A DNA stretch of 64,000 nucleotides from Methylocapsa sp. S129 (GTDB taxonomy: Bacteria; Pseudomonadota; Alphaproteobacteria; Rhizobiales; Beijerinckiaceae). A program made the position numbers and the translations under genes. Every line of letters starts with the position of its first letter. Position 1 is the stretch's first letter. The notes under the pieces are model-generated. The model saw only the letters and a program-made list of their open reading frames with translations. It was not told where the DNA came from and ran no database searches. This document shows, piece by piece, positions 46,751 to 55,792 of this stretch. The DNA is taken from the NCBI RefSeq assembly GCF_009765995.1, contig NZ_LMUI01000032.1, positions 20,795-84,794 of the forward strand, in the 5' to 3' direction.

Positions 46751-47642
46751 GCCCGCCGCTCACTTTCTCAAGAAGTCCACCGGGGAATAAATTGAGCGTC
46801 AGCAGGATCACGGCCAGCAGAAAAGTATTCATGAACTCGGGCGAAACGTAGAATGCGAAAAGGTTCATGGCGATCCCGACAAGCACGCCCCCAACGGCGG
46901 CGCCCGGCAAGCTGTTGAACCCGCCGACCACTGCCGCGGTGAACGCCTGCAGCATGAAGGAGGACATAGTCGTCGAGGACAGGAAAGTCGTTGGGACGAT
47001 CAACAACGCGGCCACGAGCCCTAGCACCGCGCTGGACAGCCAGGCGAAGAGATGCACCGAGCGCAGGTTCAGTCCACAAACGCGGCTGGCGAACGGATTT
47101 GTCGACACCGCCCGAAAAGCGATGCCGAGCCTCGTGCGGTCGATGACGAAGAAGAGTGCGCCGACGATGAGGAGCGTCACCACGAGCACCGTGAGATCGT
47201 AGGATGAGACGCGCACGCCCGCCAGAGAGAACCCGAACCGCGGGACTGGCAAATCCAGATTGACAATATCGGCGCCAAACAGAAGCTGAATCAACCCCTG
47301 TAACATCAGCCCGATGCCCAACGTGGCGATCGTACTCGCCAGATCGGATTTGAAGACAATGGGCGAGATCAGCGCGTAGCTAAGCGTCGCGATGAGCGCG
47401 ATGAGGACCGCGGAGAATAAAACCGCGTTACCCCAAGAGAGATTCAGTAAAGCGCCGTTGGAAAAACCATAGACGAGAAAGGCGGCCAAACCCGCAAGGT
47501 TCCCATGGGCAAAGTTCACGACCCGCGAACTCTTGTAGGTCATGACCAGTCCGAGCGCGCCTAGACCATAGAGGCAACCGGAGACGGCGCCGGACCATAA
47601 CAGCGGGGGCAGATCAGAAGCGAATCCGCTCAGGACGGTCAT
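46743..47642 (-). CDS. livH: ABC transporter permease LivH (second system)
   Basis: Permease of 299 residues with eight or nine membrane segments. Landmarks are LYGLGALGLVMTYKSSRVVN then FAHGNLAGLAAF at the N-terminus and AVVGGFNSLPGAAVGGVLVG near the C-terminus. Its start overlaps the stop of the dehydrogenase gene (ATGA), so transporter and enzyme genes are in one transcript. Confidence 0.93.
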   Translation of the reverse strand: MTVLSGFASDLPPLLWSGAVSGCLYGLGALGLVMTYKSSRVVNFAHGNLAGLAAFLVYGFSNGALLNLSWGNAVLFSAVLIALIATLSYALISPIVFKSDLASTIATLGIGLMLQGLIQLLFGADIVNLDLPVPRFGFSLAGVRVSSYDLTVLVVTLLIVGALFFVIDRTRLGIAFRAVSTNPFASRVCGLNLRSVHLFAWLSSAVLGLVAALLIVPTTFLSSTTMSSFMLQAFTAAVVGGFNSLPGAAVGGVLVGIAMNLFAFYVSPEFMNTFLLAVILLTLNLFPGGLLEKVSGGRV

Positions 47643-48553
47643 GCGCCTGGCAGAGCGTCGACGCCACGCCCGCCTCTCTCGATTACCTCGATCACGCCAG
47701 GGAAATAGCGGCCAGCGAGCCCCCCATCGCGCGCCTGCTCGTAATAGCGCCGGGCGATCTCGGTCACCTTCGCGTCAACTCCGTGGTCGTTCGCCAGCGC
47801 GAGCAAGTAGCCGATATCCTTCAGAACGTATTCCGGTGGGAAAGCCTTCTCAGGAAATGAGCGCGGGACCATGGCCTTCATGCCGTGGTTGCGCAGGACG
47901 AAACTGTCTCCCGAGCCCTTCGAAACCGCTTCGAGCAAGGTGCGAGGCGCGACGCCAGCACGCTCTGCGACCACCATCATCTCCGCCAGCGCGACGACGT
48001 GTTCGAACACTAGCGTGTTGTTGACGAGTTTGACCACCTGGCCTGTACCCACTTCGCCACAATGGGTCACGTCCGAGCCCATGTAATCGAGCACCGGCTT
48101 TGCACGGGCGAATACCGCGTCGCTTGCGCCCACCATGATGCTGAGTTCGCCTCGTTGCGCGGCCTCTCGCGTACGCGCCACCGGCGCATCCGCGAAGAAG
48201 AGCCCTTTCGCCTTCAGAAGGTCGCCCACTTTCCTGGCCATCGCCACCGAAGTGGTGCTGAGGTCCACCACGAGCGTCCCGGCCCTGGCGTTTTCGAGGA
48301 TGGAGCTGCCTTCGCCGCACACGGCTTCGACCTGCTTATCGCCAGGCAAAGAAAGCAACACGACGTCCGCCTTGGCCGCTATCAGCTCGATAGAAGAGGC
48401 CGGTTGGGCCGGAGTGTCGGTCAGCGTGCGCATTGCGGCCGGATCAAGGTCGAATGCGAGAACGCGCCCAGGATGCTTAGTCGCGACATTGCGGCACATG
48501 GGGCCGCCCATCACCCCGAGGCCGACAAATCCTATCGTGTGGTTGGCGCTCAT
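47639..48553 (-). CDS. NAD(P)-dependent beta-hydroxyacid dehydrogenase (HIBADH family)
   Basis: Dehydrogenase of 304 residues related to 3-hydroxyisobutyrate and tartronate-semialdehyde reductases. The Rossmann motif GLGVMGGPMCRN is near the N-terminus, the substrate motif APVARTREAAQRGELSIMVG in the middle, and the catalytic Lys in GQVVKLVNNTLVFEHVVALA. It sits between livH and the SDR gene. A branched 3-hydroxy acid is a likely substrate by family. Confidence 0.9.
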   Translation of the reverse strand: MSANHTIGFVGLGVMGGPMCRNVATKHPGRVLAFDLDPAAMRTLTDTPAQPASSIELIAAKADVVLLSLPGDKQVEAVCGEGSSILENARAGTLVVDLSTTSVAMARKVGDLLKAKGLFFADAPVARTREAAQRGELSIMVGASDAVFARAKPVLDYMGSDVTHCGEVGTGQVVKLVNNTLVFEHVVALAEMMVVAERAGVAPRTLLEAVSKGSGDSFVLRNHGMKAMVPRSFPEKAFPPEYVLKDIGYLLALANDHGVDAKVTEIARRYYEQARDGGLAGRYFPGVIEVIERGGRGVDALPGA

Positions 48554-48557
48554 CCAG

Positions 48558-49307
48558 TCAGTCCATCAGCATGCCGCCATTCACGTCGAGGACCGTACCG
48601 GTGATCCAGTTCGACGCGGGCGAGCAAAGGAAGAGAATGCCTTGAGCAATATCCTCCGGCGCGCCGAAGCGCCCCAGCGGAACATTGCCGTTCGCGGCGG
48701 GAGGGGCGCGCCCCGTGACATTGGCCCACATCGGGGTCTCCACCGGACCGGGAGCGATGACGTTGGCATAGACGCCCTTGCCGGCGCCGGCCTTGGCGAC
48801 CCACTTCATCAGGCCATGCACTGCCGATTTCGCCGCCACATACGATGGGCCGGATGCGACGCCGCCGATTTTCGCGGCGATAGAGCCGAGAGCGACCATC
48901 TTGCCATAGCCGCGCGCGGCCATGACCGGATAGAGTTTACGCACCGGATTGACCACGCCCATGACATTGACGTCGAAGATGGCGTCCCATTCCTCGTCCG
49001 TTGAATCCTGAAGCGGCACGCTGGAGATGGTGCCTGCGCATAGCACCAGAATATCGACAGCGCCCCGATCGGCGAGCAATGTGTCGATCAGCGCCTCCGT
49101 CTGGTCTCGCGAAGTTACATCGCATTGGCGGTAGACCGTATTTGTCGGCAATTCACCCGTATATTCAACGAGGTCCGAAGCTATAACGCTCGCTCCGGCC
49201 GCGCTGAGGGCCGCGACGACAGCGCGTCCGATGCCGCCGGCGGCGCCCGTGATCAATGCAACTTGGCCGTCGAGACGCGACGGCCCACTCAATGGAGATC
49301 CCACCAT
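48558..49307 (-). CDS. Short-chain dehydrogenase/reductase
   Basis: Classical SDR of 249 residues: cofactor motif ALITGAAGGIGRAV, NAG-equivalent LVLCAGTI, catalytic Ser in ALGSIAAK, Tyr/Lys in SYVAAKSAVH, and the C-terminal GTVLDVNGGM. It lies five bases upstream of the HIBADH-like gene and 100 bases downstream of the binding-protein gene. The substrate is not evident; an hydroxyacyl or alcohol intermediate of the adjacent pathway is plausible. Confidence 0.9.
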   Translation of the reverse strand: MVGSPLSGPSRLDGQVALITGAAGGIGRAVVAALSAAGASVIASDLVEYTGELPTNTVYRQCDVTSRDQTEALIDTLLADRGAVDILVLCAGTISSVPLQDSTDEEWDAIFDVNVMGVVNPVRKLYPVMAARGYGKMVALGSIAAKIGGVASGPSYVAAKSAVHGLMKWVAKAGAGKGVYANVIAPGPVETPMWANVTGRAPPAANGNVPLGRFGAPEDIAQGILFLCSPASNWITGTVLDVNGGMLMD

Positions 49308-49406
49308 TCATCAGTCCTTGCACATACTACATTGGTTGCGCCGCGGACCTCCGTATGTCCCGGCGCGAGGAAGCCTGCTCGCAATGGAGCCGGCGGAACT
49401 GGAGCG

Positions 49407-50615
49407 TCACCCGGGCGCTGCGTCGAACGCCACCGACGGATAAGGCTTGAAATCGCGCACCATCACGAATGAGCCTTCTTTGGCCTGAAGGATCGCTTCC
49501 TGACGGGTGCCGCGATGGTCGCCCGGCCGGAAACTAACTTTTCGCGCCCCGCCTACCGAGGCATTCGCGAGGGCGTTGCCGCTTGCGACGAGATTTTCCC
49601 GCGTGATCGGCTTGCCGCTATCGATGAGAGTTTCAAACACTTTGCCGAAGAGAGCAGCATTGCTCCAGCCATTGAGACCGAACACGCCAACCGGATCGCT
49701 AGGATAATATTTTGTCACCGCATCGCGATAGGCTTTCACATCCGGTTCGTCGCTAGTCACAGGAAGCAGCCAGGAGGAGAAATACACGCCATTCAATAGA
49801 TCACCGGCGAGCTTGTAAGTGGAAGGATCGGCGGTGAAGAAAGGCGCGAACCACGTCAACTTAATGCCCTGACGGTCGGCGGCTTTGAGGGCGCTGGCAA
49901 GATTGGCGTTGGATCCAAACAAAATGGCGGCCTCCGCGCCGGCATTCGCCACGCGCCGCAGATGAGGCGTGAAATCCGTGGTCTTCACCTCGAAAGAAAC
50001 GGATTCCGCCGGCGTTACCTTCTGCTCGTTCATATAGAGGTCGAAGCCACGCTTCGCCGAGCGGCCGAGTTCGTCATTTTCCCATAGAATGGCGACTTTC
50101 TCGAGCCTCAGGTCTTTCAGCGCGAATTCGGCATTGGCGGCCGCGGACCAACCGTAGTCCGGCAACAGTGGAAAAATATTGGGCTCCGAGAAGAACATGC
50201 TCGCGCCGCCGATAGGCCCGAGCATGGTGAGTCCGATCTCTTTGGCATAGGGCGCCACCGCCACATTGGTGGCCGTGCCGACGGAAGCCACAAGAGCGAA
50301 TATTTTGTCGTCTTCGACTAGCCGGCGCGTCACCGCGACGCTCCGGGCCGGATCATAGCCGTCATCGAGCGTTGTGTACTTTATCTTCCAGCCCCGAATT
50401 CCCCCGTTCTCGTTGATAAAACGGAAATAGGAATCCGCCGCGTGAGTGAGGATAGCATAGAAAGGAACGGGCCCGGTGACTGGCGTGAAACCGCCAATAC
50501 TGATGGTCTTGCTCGCTTCGTCGACGCCGCCATCCGCTCCCAGCGCAAAACGCGACGGAAGCGCAGCCCCGACGATCGTGGCGCCGATGACTTTGAGCGC
50601 GTGACGACGGTCCAT
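49407..50615 (-). CDS. livK: ABC transporter substrate-binding protein, LivK type (second system)
   Basis: Peripla_BP_6 receptor of 402 residues. ATG 50615 has GGGAGG five bases upstream. The N-terminus MDRRHALKVIGATIVGAALP resembles a Tat signal but has only Arg-Arg without the full motif. Segments TISIGGFTPVTGPVPFYAIL, YTTLDDGYDPARSVAVTRRL and ILWENDELGRSAKRGFD are typical. It is the first gene of livK-SDR-HIBADH-livHMGF-SMP30 and follows a well-formed promoter with an upstream operator at 50700-50712. Confidence 0.92.
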   Translation of the reverse strand: MDRRHALKVIGATIVGAALPSRFALGADGGVDEASKTISIGGFTPVTGPVPFYAILTHAADSYFRFINENGGIRGWKIKYTTLDDGYDPARSVAVTRRLVEDDKIFALVASVGTATNVAVAPYAKEIGLTMLGPIGGASMFFSEPNIFPLLPDYGWSAAANAEFALKDLRLEKVAILWENDELGRSAKRGFDLYMNEQKVTPAESVSFEVKTTDFTPHLRRVANAGAEAAILFGSNANLASALKAADRQGIKLTWFAPFFTADPSTYKLAGDLLNGVYFSSWLLPVTSDEPDVKAYRDAVTKYYPSDPVGVFGLNGWSNAALFGKVFETLIDSGKPITRENLVASGNALANASVGGARKVSFRPGDHRGTRQEAILQAKEGSFVMVRDFKPYPSVAFDAAPG

Positions 50616-50663
50616 ATGACCTCCCATTGGCATGCCAGCATTTTTGCCTCGTTGAATTCAGTC

Positions 50664-50712
50664 AGACTAGGCGCGCCCTCCCGGAGCGTCAAGCACAATA
50701 TGCATGATGCAT
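50664..50712 (-). promoter_or_regulatory. Promoter of the second Liv operon with operator copy A
   Basis: On the minus strand, -35 TTGACG (complement of 50687-50692) and -10 TAGTCT (complement of 50664-50669) are 17 bases apart. The 13-base palindrome ATGCATGATGCAT (50700-50712) lies seven bases upstream of the -35 and abuts the citE stop. It is one of four copies found only in this catabolic block. Confidence 0.6.
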
Positions 50713-51524
50713 TATTTTTCCAGATTGATTTGTTGGCCGGCCCGCAGGATGGCCCGGGCGCGCTCCATGACCGGACGGTCCACCATTTTTCCGTCCACCG
50801 AGATGGCGCCGGCGCCTGTGGTTTCGACACCCTCGATGACGCGTCGGGCCCACGCAAACTCCTCAGCGTCTGGAAGAAATCCGTTGTTCACCGAGGCAAC
50901 CTGGCTGGGGTGAATGCAGAGTTTGCCACCAAGTCCGAGCGCCTTCGCCCGCTGGACACGAGTCGCCAAAGCGGCCGTATCCGAGAATGCGGCGAAAACT
51001 CCGTCGACCGGCGGCGCGAGCTGAGAAAACTTTGATTCCAACGTAAGTTGGAGTCTCACTGGATCGAGCTCCCGGTCCGTTTCAGTCACACCGGCGTCAA
51101 GAGCAAAATCCAGGTTTCCGAAGGCGAGTCGGCGGACTTGCGCCTCTTGGCAGATCTCGCGAATTTGCAATAGGCCGGAGACGGTCTCTATCAAGCCGAC
51201 GATCTCGACGGCGCTGCCGAGTCCGGCGGCCGCAGTGCGCACCACCTTTGGCTCCGCCTTGGGAATCATGAGTTTCGATAGGCCGAGACGCCGGACGAAG
51301 TCGAGATCGCTCTCGAACCATGGGCTGTCGGACCCGTTGATCCGAACGATCGCCTGGGCGCGCTGATCCCAGGACGCAATCGCAGCGCGAGCCTTGTCTT
51401 TTTCGCTTGGACGAACCGCGTCTTCGAGGTCGAGAATCACTTGATGCGCGCCGGACGCGGCGGCCTTGTCGAATCGATCGGGACGGTCGCCCGGCACGAA
51501 TAGAAATGAGCGGGAGAGATGCAT
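50712..51524 (-). CDS. HpcH/HpaI-family CitE-like acyl-CoA lyase
   Basis: TIM-barrel lyase of 270 residues of the CitE/malyl-CoA/citramalyl-CoA lyase group. Visible blocks are SFLFVPGDRPDRFDKA, VILDLEDAVRPSEKDKAR (metal Asp/Glu), KLMIPKAEPKVV, EIVGLIETVSGL (metal Glu), FGNLDFALDAG and GGKLCIHPSQV. It is divergent from gntR. With class III CoA-transferases and mesaconyl-CoA-type hydratases nearby, cleavage of a beta-hydroxyacyl-CoA such as citramalyl-CoA is likely, though not provable from sequence. Confidence 0.88.
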   Translation of the reverse strand: MHLSRSFLFVPGDRPDRFDKAAASGAHQVILDLEDAVRPSEKDKARAAIASWDQRAQAIVRINGSDSPWFESDLDFVRRLGLSKLMIPKAEPKVVRTAAAGLGSAVEIVGLIETVSGLLQIREICQEAQVRRLAFGNLDFALDAGVTETDRELDPVRLQLTLESKFSQLAPPVDGVFAAFSDTAALATRVQRAKALGLGGKLCIHPSQVASVNNGFLPDAEEFAWARRVIEGVETTGAGAISVDGKMVDRPVMERARAILRAGQQINLEK

Positions 51525-51544
51525 TTGTCATCCTTCAGAATATT

Positions 51545-51593
51545 ATGCATTGTGCATTTTATGTTTGCCTACCCGATCTGACAAGGCTATGTT
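51545..51593. promoter_or_regulatory. Divergent citE/gntR promoters with operator copy B
   Basis: The 13-base dyad ATGCATTGTGCAT (51545-51557) overlaps the -10 of citE: on the minus strand TTGTCA (complement of 51579-51584) and TAAAAT (complement of 51556-51561) are 17 bases apart. For gntR on the plus strand, TTGCCT (51565-51570) and TATGTT (51588-51593) are also 17 bases apart. The placement fits repression of citE and control of the regulator itself. Confidence 0.6.
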
Positions 51594-51670
51594 AAGCGCA
51601 AGCAACACGCTACGCTGACAGTCGTTACAACTTCCAGTCGCCGGATAAACAGGCGATCCGGAAAGGCGCC

Positions 51671-52363
51671 ATGGAATATAGAACCAAAGAAGACCAAGTC
51701 GCGGATTTCCTGCGCGAAGAAATTATTTCCGGGCGGCTGGCGCGGGGAACGCGGCTGAAGCAACAGGAAATCGCTCAGCAGATGAAGATATCCATCACGC
51801 CGGTCCGCGAGGCATTGAAACTTTTGGAGGCCGAGGGCTACCTCTCCAGCGGCTCCTACCGCGGCGCCACCGTAGTCCCTTTCGATATCGGCACGTCGAC
51901 CGAAATCCTCAAGCTCCGCATCATGCTGGAGACGCAACTCGTGGAGAGTGCAGCGCGCAAGCTGAATTCGGAGAATATTGCCGAACTGCGGGATTTGGCG
52001 GATCAGTTCGACAAGGCTGCGCACGAGGGCGATAGCACTGTTGCACGTGGCGTGAACTATCGCTTCCATCGGCGGATCTACGATTTCGCCAATCTTCCCC
52101 AGACTCTCCATTTCGTTCAGGTTTTGTGGGCGCGCTACCCCTTCGACGTCATCAACCGTATAGACGGTCGCGCCTCCCGCGCTGCGGAGGAGCACGCCGA
52201 GTTGTTGCGCAGGTTCATCGAAGGCGATGTCAGCGGAGCCATGCTCACCATGCGCCGCCATATCGAAGCCGGTTGGAGCGAGTTTCGAGAGAGCCTCGAG
52301 CGGCAAGCGCCCGCGCCGCCGTCCAACCAACCTTCGGACCAAACCGAGAGCGCAGAACTATGA
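51671..52363 (+). CDS. GntR-family (FCD) transcriptional regulator
   Basis: Regulator of 230 residues. The winged helix covers about residues 8-75 (VADFLREEIISGRLARGTRL, QEIAQQMKISITPVREALKL, LEAEGYL). The FCD ligand domain has metal-type residues in NYRFHRRIYDFAN, EEHAELLRRF and MLTMRRHIEAGW. It is divergent from citE and cotranscribed with the isochorismatase-fold gene (ATGA). It probably binds the RTGCATNRTGCAY palindromes at four promoters of this block, with an organic acid or CoA ester as effector. Confidence 0.92.
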   Translation: MEYRTKEDQVADFLREEIISGRLARGTRLKQQEIAQQMKISITPVREALKLLEAEGYLSSGSYRGATVVPFDIGTSTEILKLRIMLETQLVESAARKLNSENIAELRDLADQFDKAAHEGDSTVARGVNYRFHRRIYDFANLPQTLHFVQVLWARYPFDVINRIDGRASRAAEEHAELLRRFIEGDVSGAMLTMRRHIEAGWSEFRESLERQAPAPPSNQPSDQTESAEL

Positions 52364-52938
52364 AATCGTCGATGCTGCTGGTCATGGATATGTTGAACGA
52401 TCTTGTCCACGAGGATGGAGCAGGCGCTAAGACCTACGTCCCGCTCATGGCCGAACGGGACGTCCTCGGCCGGACACGGGCCGCGATCGACAAGGCCCGC
52501 GCAACGGGTGTGCTTGTCGGCTATGTGCGGGTCGGCTTTGCTCCCGATTATCGCGACTGTCCCGCCAACTCCCCCATCTTCTCCCGGGCGCGACAGAATG
52601 GCCTGTTCAAACTCGGCGCATGGGGCACGCAGGTGCATGAACGCGTCGCGCCGGCGGATGGCGATTTCGATTTCATCAAGCACCGCGTCAGTCCGTTCTA
52701 CGGCACGGCGCTGGAACCTGCCTTGCGCGCGAGAGGGGTGGAGCGGCTTTACCTGTGTGGCGTCTCGACCAACGGCGTGGTGCACACTGGCGCCCGGGAA
52801 GCCCATGATCGCGATTACGAATGTATCGTGTTTGAGGATTGCTGCGCGGGCGCCACACAGGACGAGCACGAAAGCGCCCTGCGTTGCCTGACGCGCTTCG
52901 CCGCCGTCCACGACAGCGCCTCGGTCGATTTCTCCTGA
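52360..52938 (+). CDS. Isochorismatase-fold hydrolase lacking the catalytic Cys
   Basis: Protein of 192 residues with Asp10 (LLVMDMLNDL) and Lys107 (FDFIKHRVSPF) of the family triad. The segment CGVSTNGVVHTGAREAHD aligns with GVxTNxCVxxTAR of cysteine hydrolases, but Val140 stands where the nucleophilic Cys belongs. True isochorismatases also lack that Cys, so an ether or enol hydrolysis is more likely than amide cleavage. It overlaps the gntR stop (ATGA) and ends 22 bases from a convergent gene. Confidence 0.85.
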   Translation: MKSSMLLVMDMLNDLVHEDGAGAKTYVPLMAERDVLGRTRAAIDKARATGVLVGYVRVGFAPDYRDCPANSPIFSRARQNGLFKLGAWGTQVHERVAPADGDFDFIKHRVSPFYGTALEPALRARGVERLYLCGVSTNGVVHTGAREAHDRDYECIVFEDCCAGATQDEHESALRCLTRFAAVHDSASVDFS

Positions 52939-52960
52939 GGCGCCATCGTCCAACCCTCCC

Positions 52961-53989
52961 TCAGGACTTCATCCAGCGTGCATCGACTACGTCTGCGTAG
53001 GTGACCTGATTCACCGCATCGCCAAACTGAAGCATCAAATCCTTGTTCTGATCGAATTGCCGCTCGGTCAGCGTGGGCGGAAGCGAAACCGTCGCGCGCT
53101 GGTCCGACACCGCATTCTGGATAAGCGCCGCTTCAGTCTGTGGGAAGAATTGGTCGTGAAGCAAGGTCCCTGCTTTTTTGGGATCCGTGTGGATGAGGTC
53201 GGCGCCCTTGGTTAGCCCACGCACGATCTTGGCGGCGATGTCGGCGTGGCCCGCGAGATAGTCTGGCTTGGCGCCCAGTATCGTGTAGAGGAAGTTTTCA
53301 AGGTCCGGCACTTCGCCCTGAGACGGCCGTGCCGCCCAGACCGCGATTCCGTCCTCCACCGCCCTGTTGTTAGCAGGGGCCGTGGTGTTGAAGCCATCGA
53401 TCTGGCCGGACTTCAATGCAGGATACATTTGGTCCAGCTTGACAACCGTGAGGGTCACGTCCTTGTCGGCGTCCAGACCGCCGAGCGACAGCAGATGGCG
53501 CCAGAGCTTGTCCGTGCCGCTGCCACGGCCGGAAATCGCGAGAACGAGGCCTTTCATGCGCGCCATACGCTCCTTAAGCGGCATGCCCGGCGTCATGCCG
53601 ACCTTTTTCGCCGCCTGAACGCTGATCACCGCATCGCTGGCATATTGCGACATCAAGGGCGCGAAGGCCTGGATCTTCTGGCCCTTGGCGGCGGCGAGTA
53701 TGATGTCGCTCATGACGAGGCCGCAGACGTCGACGCTACCACCCAGTGTCGCAGCAAGGGCATTGGCGCCACCGCCGGTATTCACGAACGATACGTCGAG
53801 GCTTTCGTCTTCCAGGAAATTGGCTGCCTTCGCCACCAGAAGGGGAAGGTAGGCGAAGGTGTAGCCGCCGATGCCGATGGTCAAAGGCGAGAGACCGGCA
53901 GCCGGCGCCCATCCGGGGAAAGCGGGAGCGAGCGCGGCTCCGGCGCCGATCCGCCATATCCGACTTAATGCTTTGCGCCGATTGATCAT
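52961..53989 (-). CDS. Nitrate/taurine-type ABC substrate-binding protein (NMT1/SsuA-like)
   Basis: Type II periplasmic receptor of 342 residues. The N-terminus (NRRKALSRIWRIGAGAALAP) is a signal peptide, possibly Tat-like. Segments GGYTFAYLPLLVAKAANFLE, FVNTGGGANALAATLGGSVD and LKSGQIDGFNTTAPAN fit the SsuA/TauA/ThiY group. It is the distal gene of the three-gene importer at 52961-55656. The ligand may be an aromatic or branched organic acid; nothing indicates sulfonates specifically. Confidence 0.9.
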   Translation of the reverse strand: MINRRKALSRIWRIGAGAALAPAFPGWAPAAGLSPLTIGIGGYTFAYLPLLVAKAANFLEDESLDVSFVNTGGGANALAATLGGSVDVCGLVMSDIILAAAKGQKIQAFAPLMSQYASDAVISVQAAKKVGMTPGMPLKERMARMKGLVLAISGRGSGTDKLWRHLLSLGGLDADKDVTLTVVKLDQMYPALKSGQIDGFNTTAPANNRAVEDGIAVWAARPSQGEVPDLENFLYTILGAKPDYLAGHADIAAKIVRGLTKGADLIHTDPKKAGTLLHDQFFPQTEAALIQNAVSDQRATVSLPPTLTERQFDQNKDLMLQFGDAVNQVTYADVVDARWMKS

Positions 53990-54031
53990 TGTTTCTCTCC
54001 CCTGATATATCCTGCGTTTTTTGCTGTGCGG

Positions 54032-54826
54032 CTATCGCCAGCGAAAGAGCCATCGTTCGTGGGCCCCGAGACCCTCGTTGAGCAACGCGGTCACAATCAT
54101 CAGAGCGAATAGAGCTGCAAAGACCCCTGCCGTGTCGAGCTGGCCGGCGGCATTCTGTGTGAGGAAACCGATACCCGCATTGGAGGCCATCATTTCGGCC
54201 GCTACGGCGCCCACGAAGCCGTAGGGCAAGCCAAGCTTTAATCCGGTGAAAACCCATGGCAGCGCGGCTGGGAAGACCACGCGCCGCTGGACGGTGAGAC
54301 GGTCGGCGCCCATGGTGCGCAGGGCGTGAACCATCCTCTGGTCCACTTGGGCTATGCCGCTGAGGGTGCTGAAGAACACGAGGAAGAAGACGCTCACCCC
54401 CGCAAGGACGATCTTGGGGGCGAGGCCAATGCCGAACCACATGATGAAAAGCGGCGCGAGCGCAACTTTCGGGACCCCGTAGATAGCGGTAATAAAGGGA
54501 TCGATTGTCCTGCGCAGGATGTCGCTGGACCCAACTGCGAAGGCGAGCAGCACCCCAAAGGTCGCGCCAAAGACGAAGCCGGTAATGGTTTCCTTGAAGG
54601 TTACGAACAGGTGGTGTTGAAGCACACCGGTCCACGTCCATTTCGCCAGCGTTGCGCCGATGGCTGAGGGGCTGCTGAACCAGAAGGGATCGAGCAGCGG
54701 TCCCGACGCCGCCTGCCACACGCCAAGGAGAATCAAAAGGAACAATGCGCGGTAGAGCCAGACAAAATCGAAGCTGTGCTTACCGGAAACGGACGACTCG
54801 CGTTGTAAAGTCTCGCGAATGGTCAT
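54032..54826 (-). CDS. Nitrate/taurine-type ABC transporter permease (SsuC/TauC-like)
   Basis: Permease of 264 residues with six hydrophobic segments. The EAA loop is HALRTMGADRLTVQRRVVFP then AALPWVFTGLKLGLPYGFVG. Other marks are IYGVPKVALAPLFIMWFGIG and LNEGLGAHERWLFRWR at the end. The start overlaps the ATPase stop (ATGA). Confidence 0.92.
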   Translation of the reverse strand: MTIRETLQRESSVSGKHSFDFVWLYRALFLLILLGVWQAASGPLLDPFWFSSPSAIGATLAKWTWTGVLQHHLFVTFKETITGFVFGATFGVLLAFAVGSSDILRRTIDPFITAIYGVPKVALAPLFIMWFGIGLAPKIVLAGVSVFFLVFFSTLSGIAQVDQRMVHALRTMGADRLTVQRRVVFPAALPWVFTGLKLGLPYGFVGAVAAEMMASNAGIGFLTQNAAGQLDTAGVFAALFALMIVTALLNEGLGAHERWLFRWR

Positions 54827-55656
54827 TGTCTTTGCCCCGCGCTATCGAATTCGATCGCGCCCCACAGGCGCCGGTAATGATCCTCAAAGCCTGGCGCGAA
54901 TCGTACGTCATGCACCTCCCTCGGCCGGGGAATGGAAATTTTCTCATCAAGCTTGATGCGCGACGGACGCTGGGAGAGCACGATGACCCGGTCGGCCAGG
55001 GTGATCGCTTCGACGATGTCGTGCGTTACGAACACCACGGTCTTGCCAGTGGCGTTCCACAGCCGCAACAACTCCGCCTGGAGCACCAGCTTAAGCTGCG
55101 CGTCGAGCGGACCGAAGGGTTCGTCCATAAGGAGCGTCGGCGGATCATAAATCAATGTGCGCGCCAACATGGCGCGCTTGCGCATTCCTCCAGAGAGCCG
55201 GCTCGGATGGTATTGTTCGAAGCCGCTGAGGCCGACGTTGGCGATCATCTCGCGTACGCGGCGGCTGCGCTCAGGCTTGGCGACGTTCCTGATTTCGAGC
55301 GGAACCGCAATATTCTGCTCAACGGTAAGCCATGGCAGCAAGCTGTCGTGCTGCGTGAGATAGCCGATCTCGGAATTGACCCCGGTCACTGCCTTGCTGT
55401 GGCAGGAGACGGCCCCAGTCGAGGGTATGTCCAACCCTGCGAGCAGATTGAGTACGGTGGACTTGCCGCTGCCACTCGGCCCTACGATCGCGAGAAACTC
55501 ACCCTTACGGACTGTCAAATTAAAATCCCGCAGAACTTCGACCGTTCCGTTGCGAGACTTGAAGATCCTCCCGACATTGCGGAATTCTATATCCGCAGGG
55601 TTGCTTTGCTGAGCCGATTCCAAGATCGCTTTGGTTGCGTATTGTGCGACCGCCAT
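54823..55656 (-). CDS. Nitrate/taurine-type ABC transporter ATPase (SsuB/TauB-like)
   Basis: ATPase of 277 residues starting at ATG 55656 (MAVAQYATKAILESAQ), with GGGGAGGG about 11 bases upstream; the in-frame extension to 55860 is Arg-rich and not conserved. Walker A GPSGSGKST, Q-loop YLTQHDSLLPWLTV, signature LSGGMRKRAMLARTL, Walker B TLLMDEPFGPLDAQ, H-loop FVTHDIVEA. It completes the second importer of this block. Confidence 0.92.
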   Translation of the reverse strand: MAVAQYATKAILESAQQSNPADIEFRNVGRIFKSRNGTVEVLRDFNLTVRKGEFLAIVGPSGSGKSTVLNLLAGLDIPSTGAVSCHSKAVTGVNSEIGYLTQHDSLLPWLTVEQNIAVPLEIRNVAKPERSRRVREMIANVGLSGFEQYHPSRLSGGMRKRAMLARTLIYDPPTLLMDEPFGPLDAQLKLVLQAELLRLWNATGKTVVFVTHDIVEAITLADRVIVLSQRPSRIKLDEKISIPRPREVHDVRFAPGFEDHYRRLWGAIEFDSAGQRQ

Positions 55657-55792
55657 TGGGCTCAGCCCTCCCCGCGCGAGGCCGCGGGCGCATGCCGCCT
55701 CTTTTTTTGAAATAAAGGCCCGAACATTGGCGCGCCGCCTTTCGGCAGGAAAGGCGCGCGATTCGGTCTTATCGCTTCCTGTCTCGTCGGCT

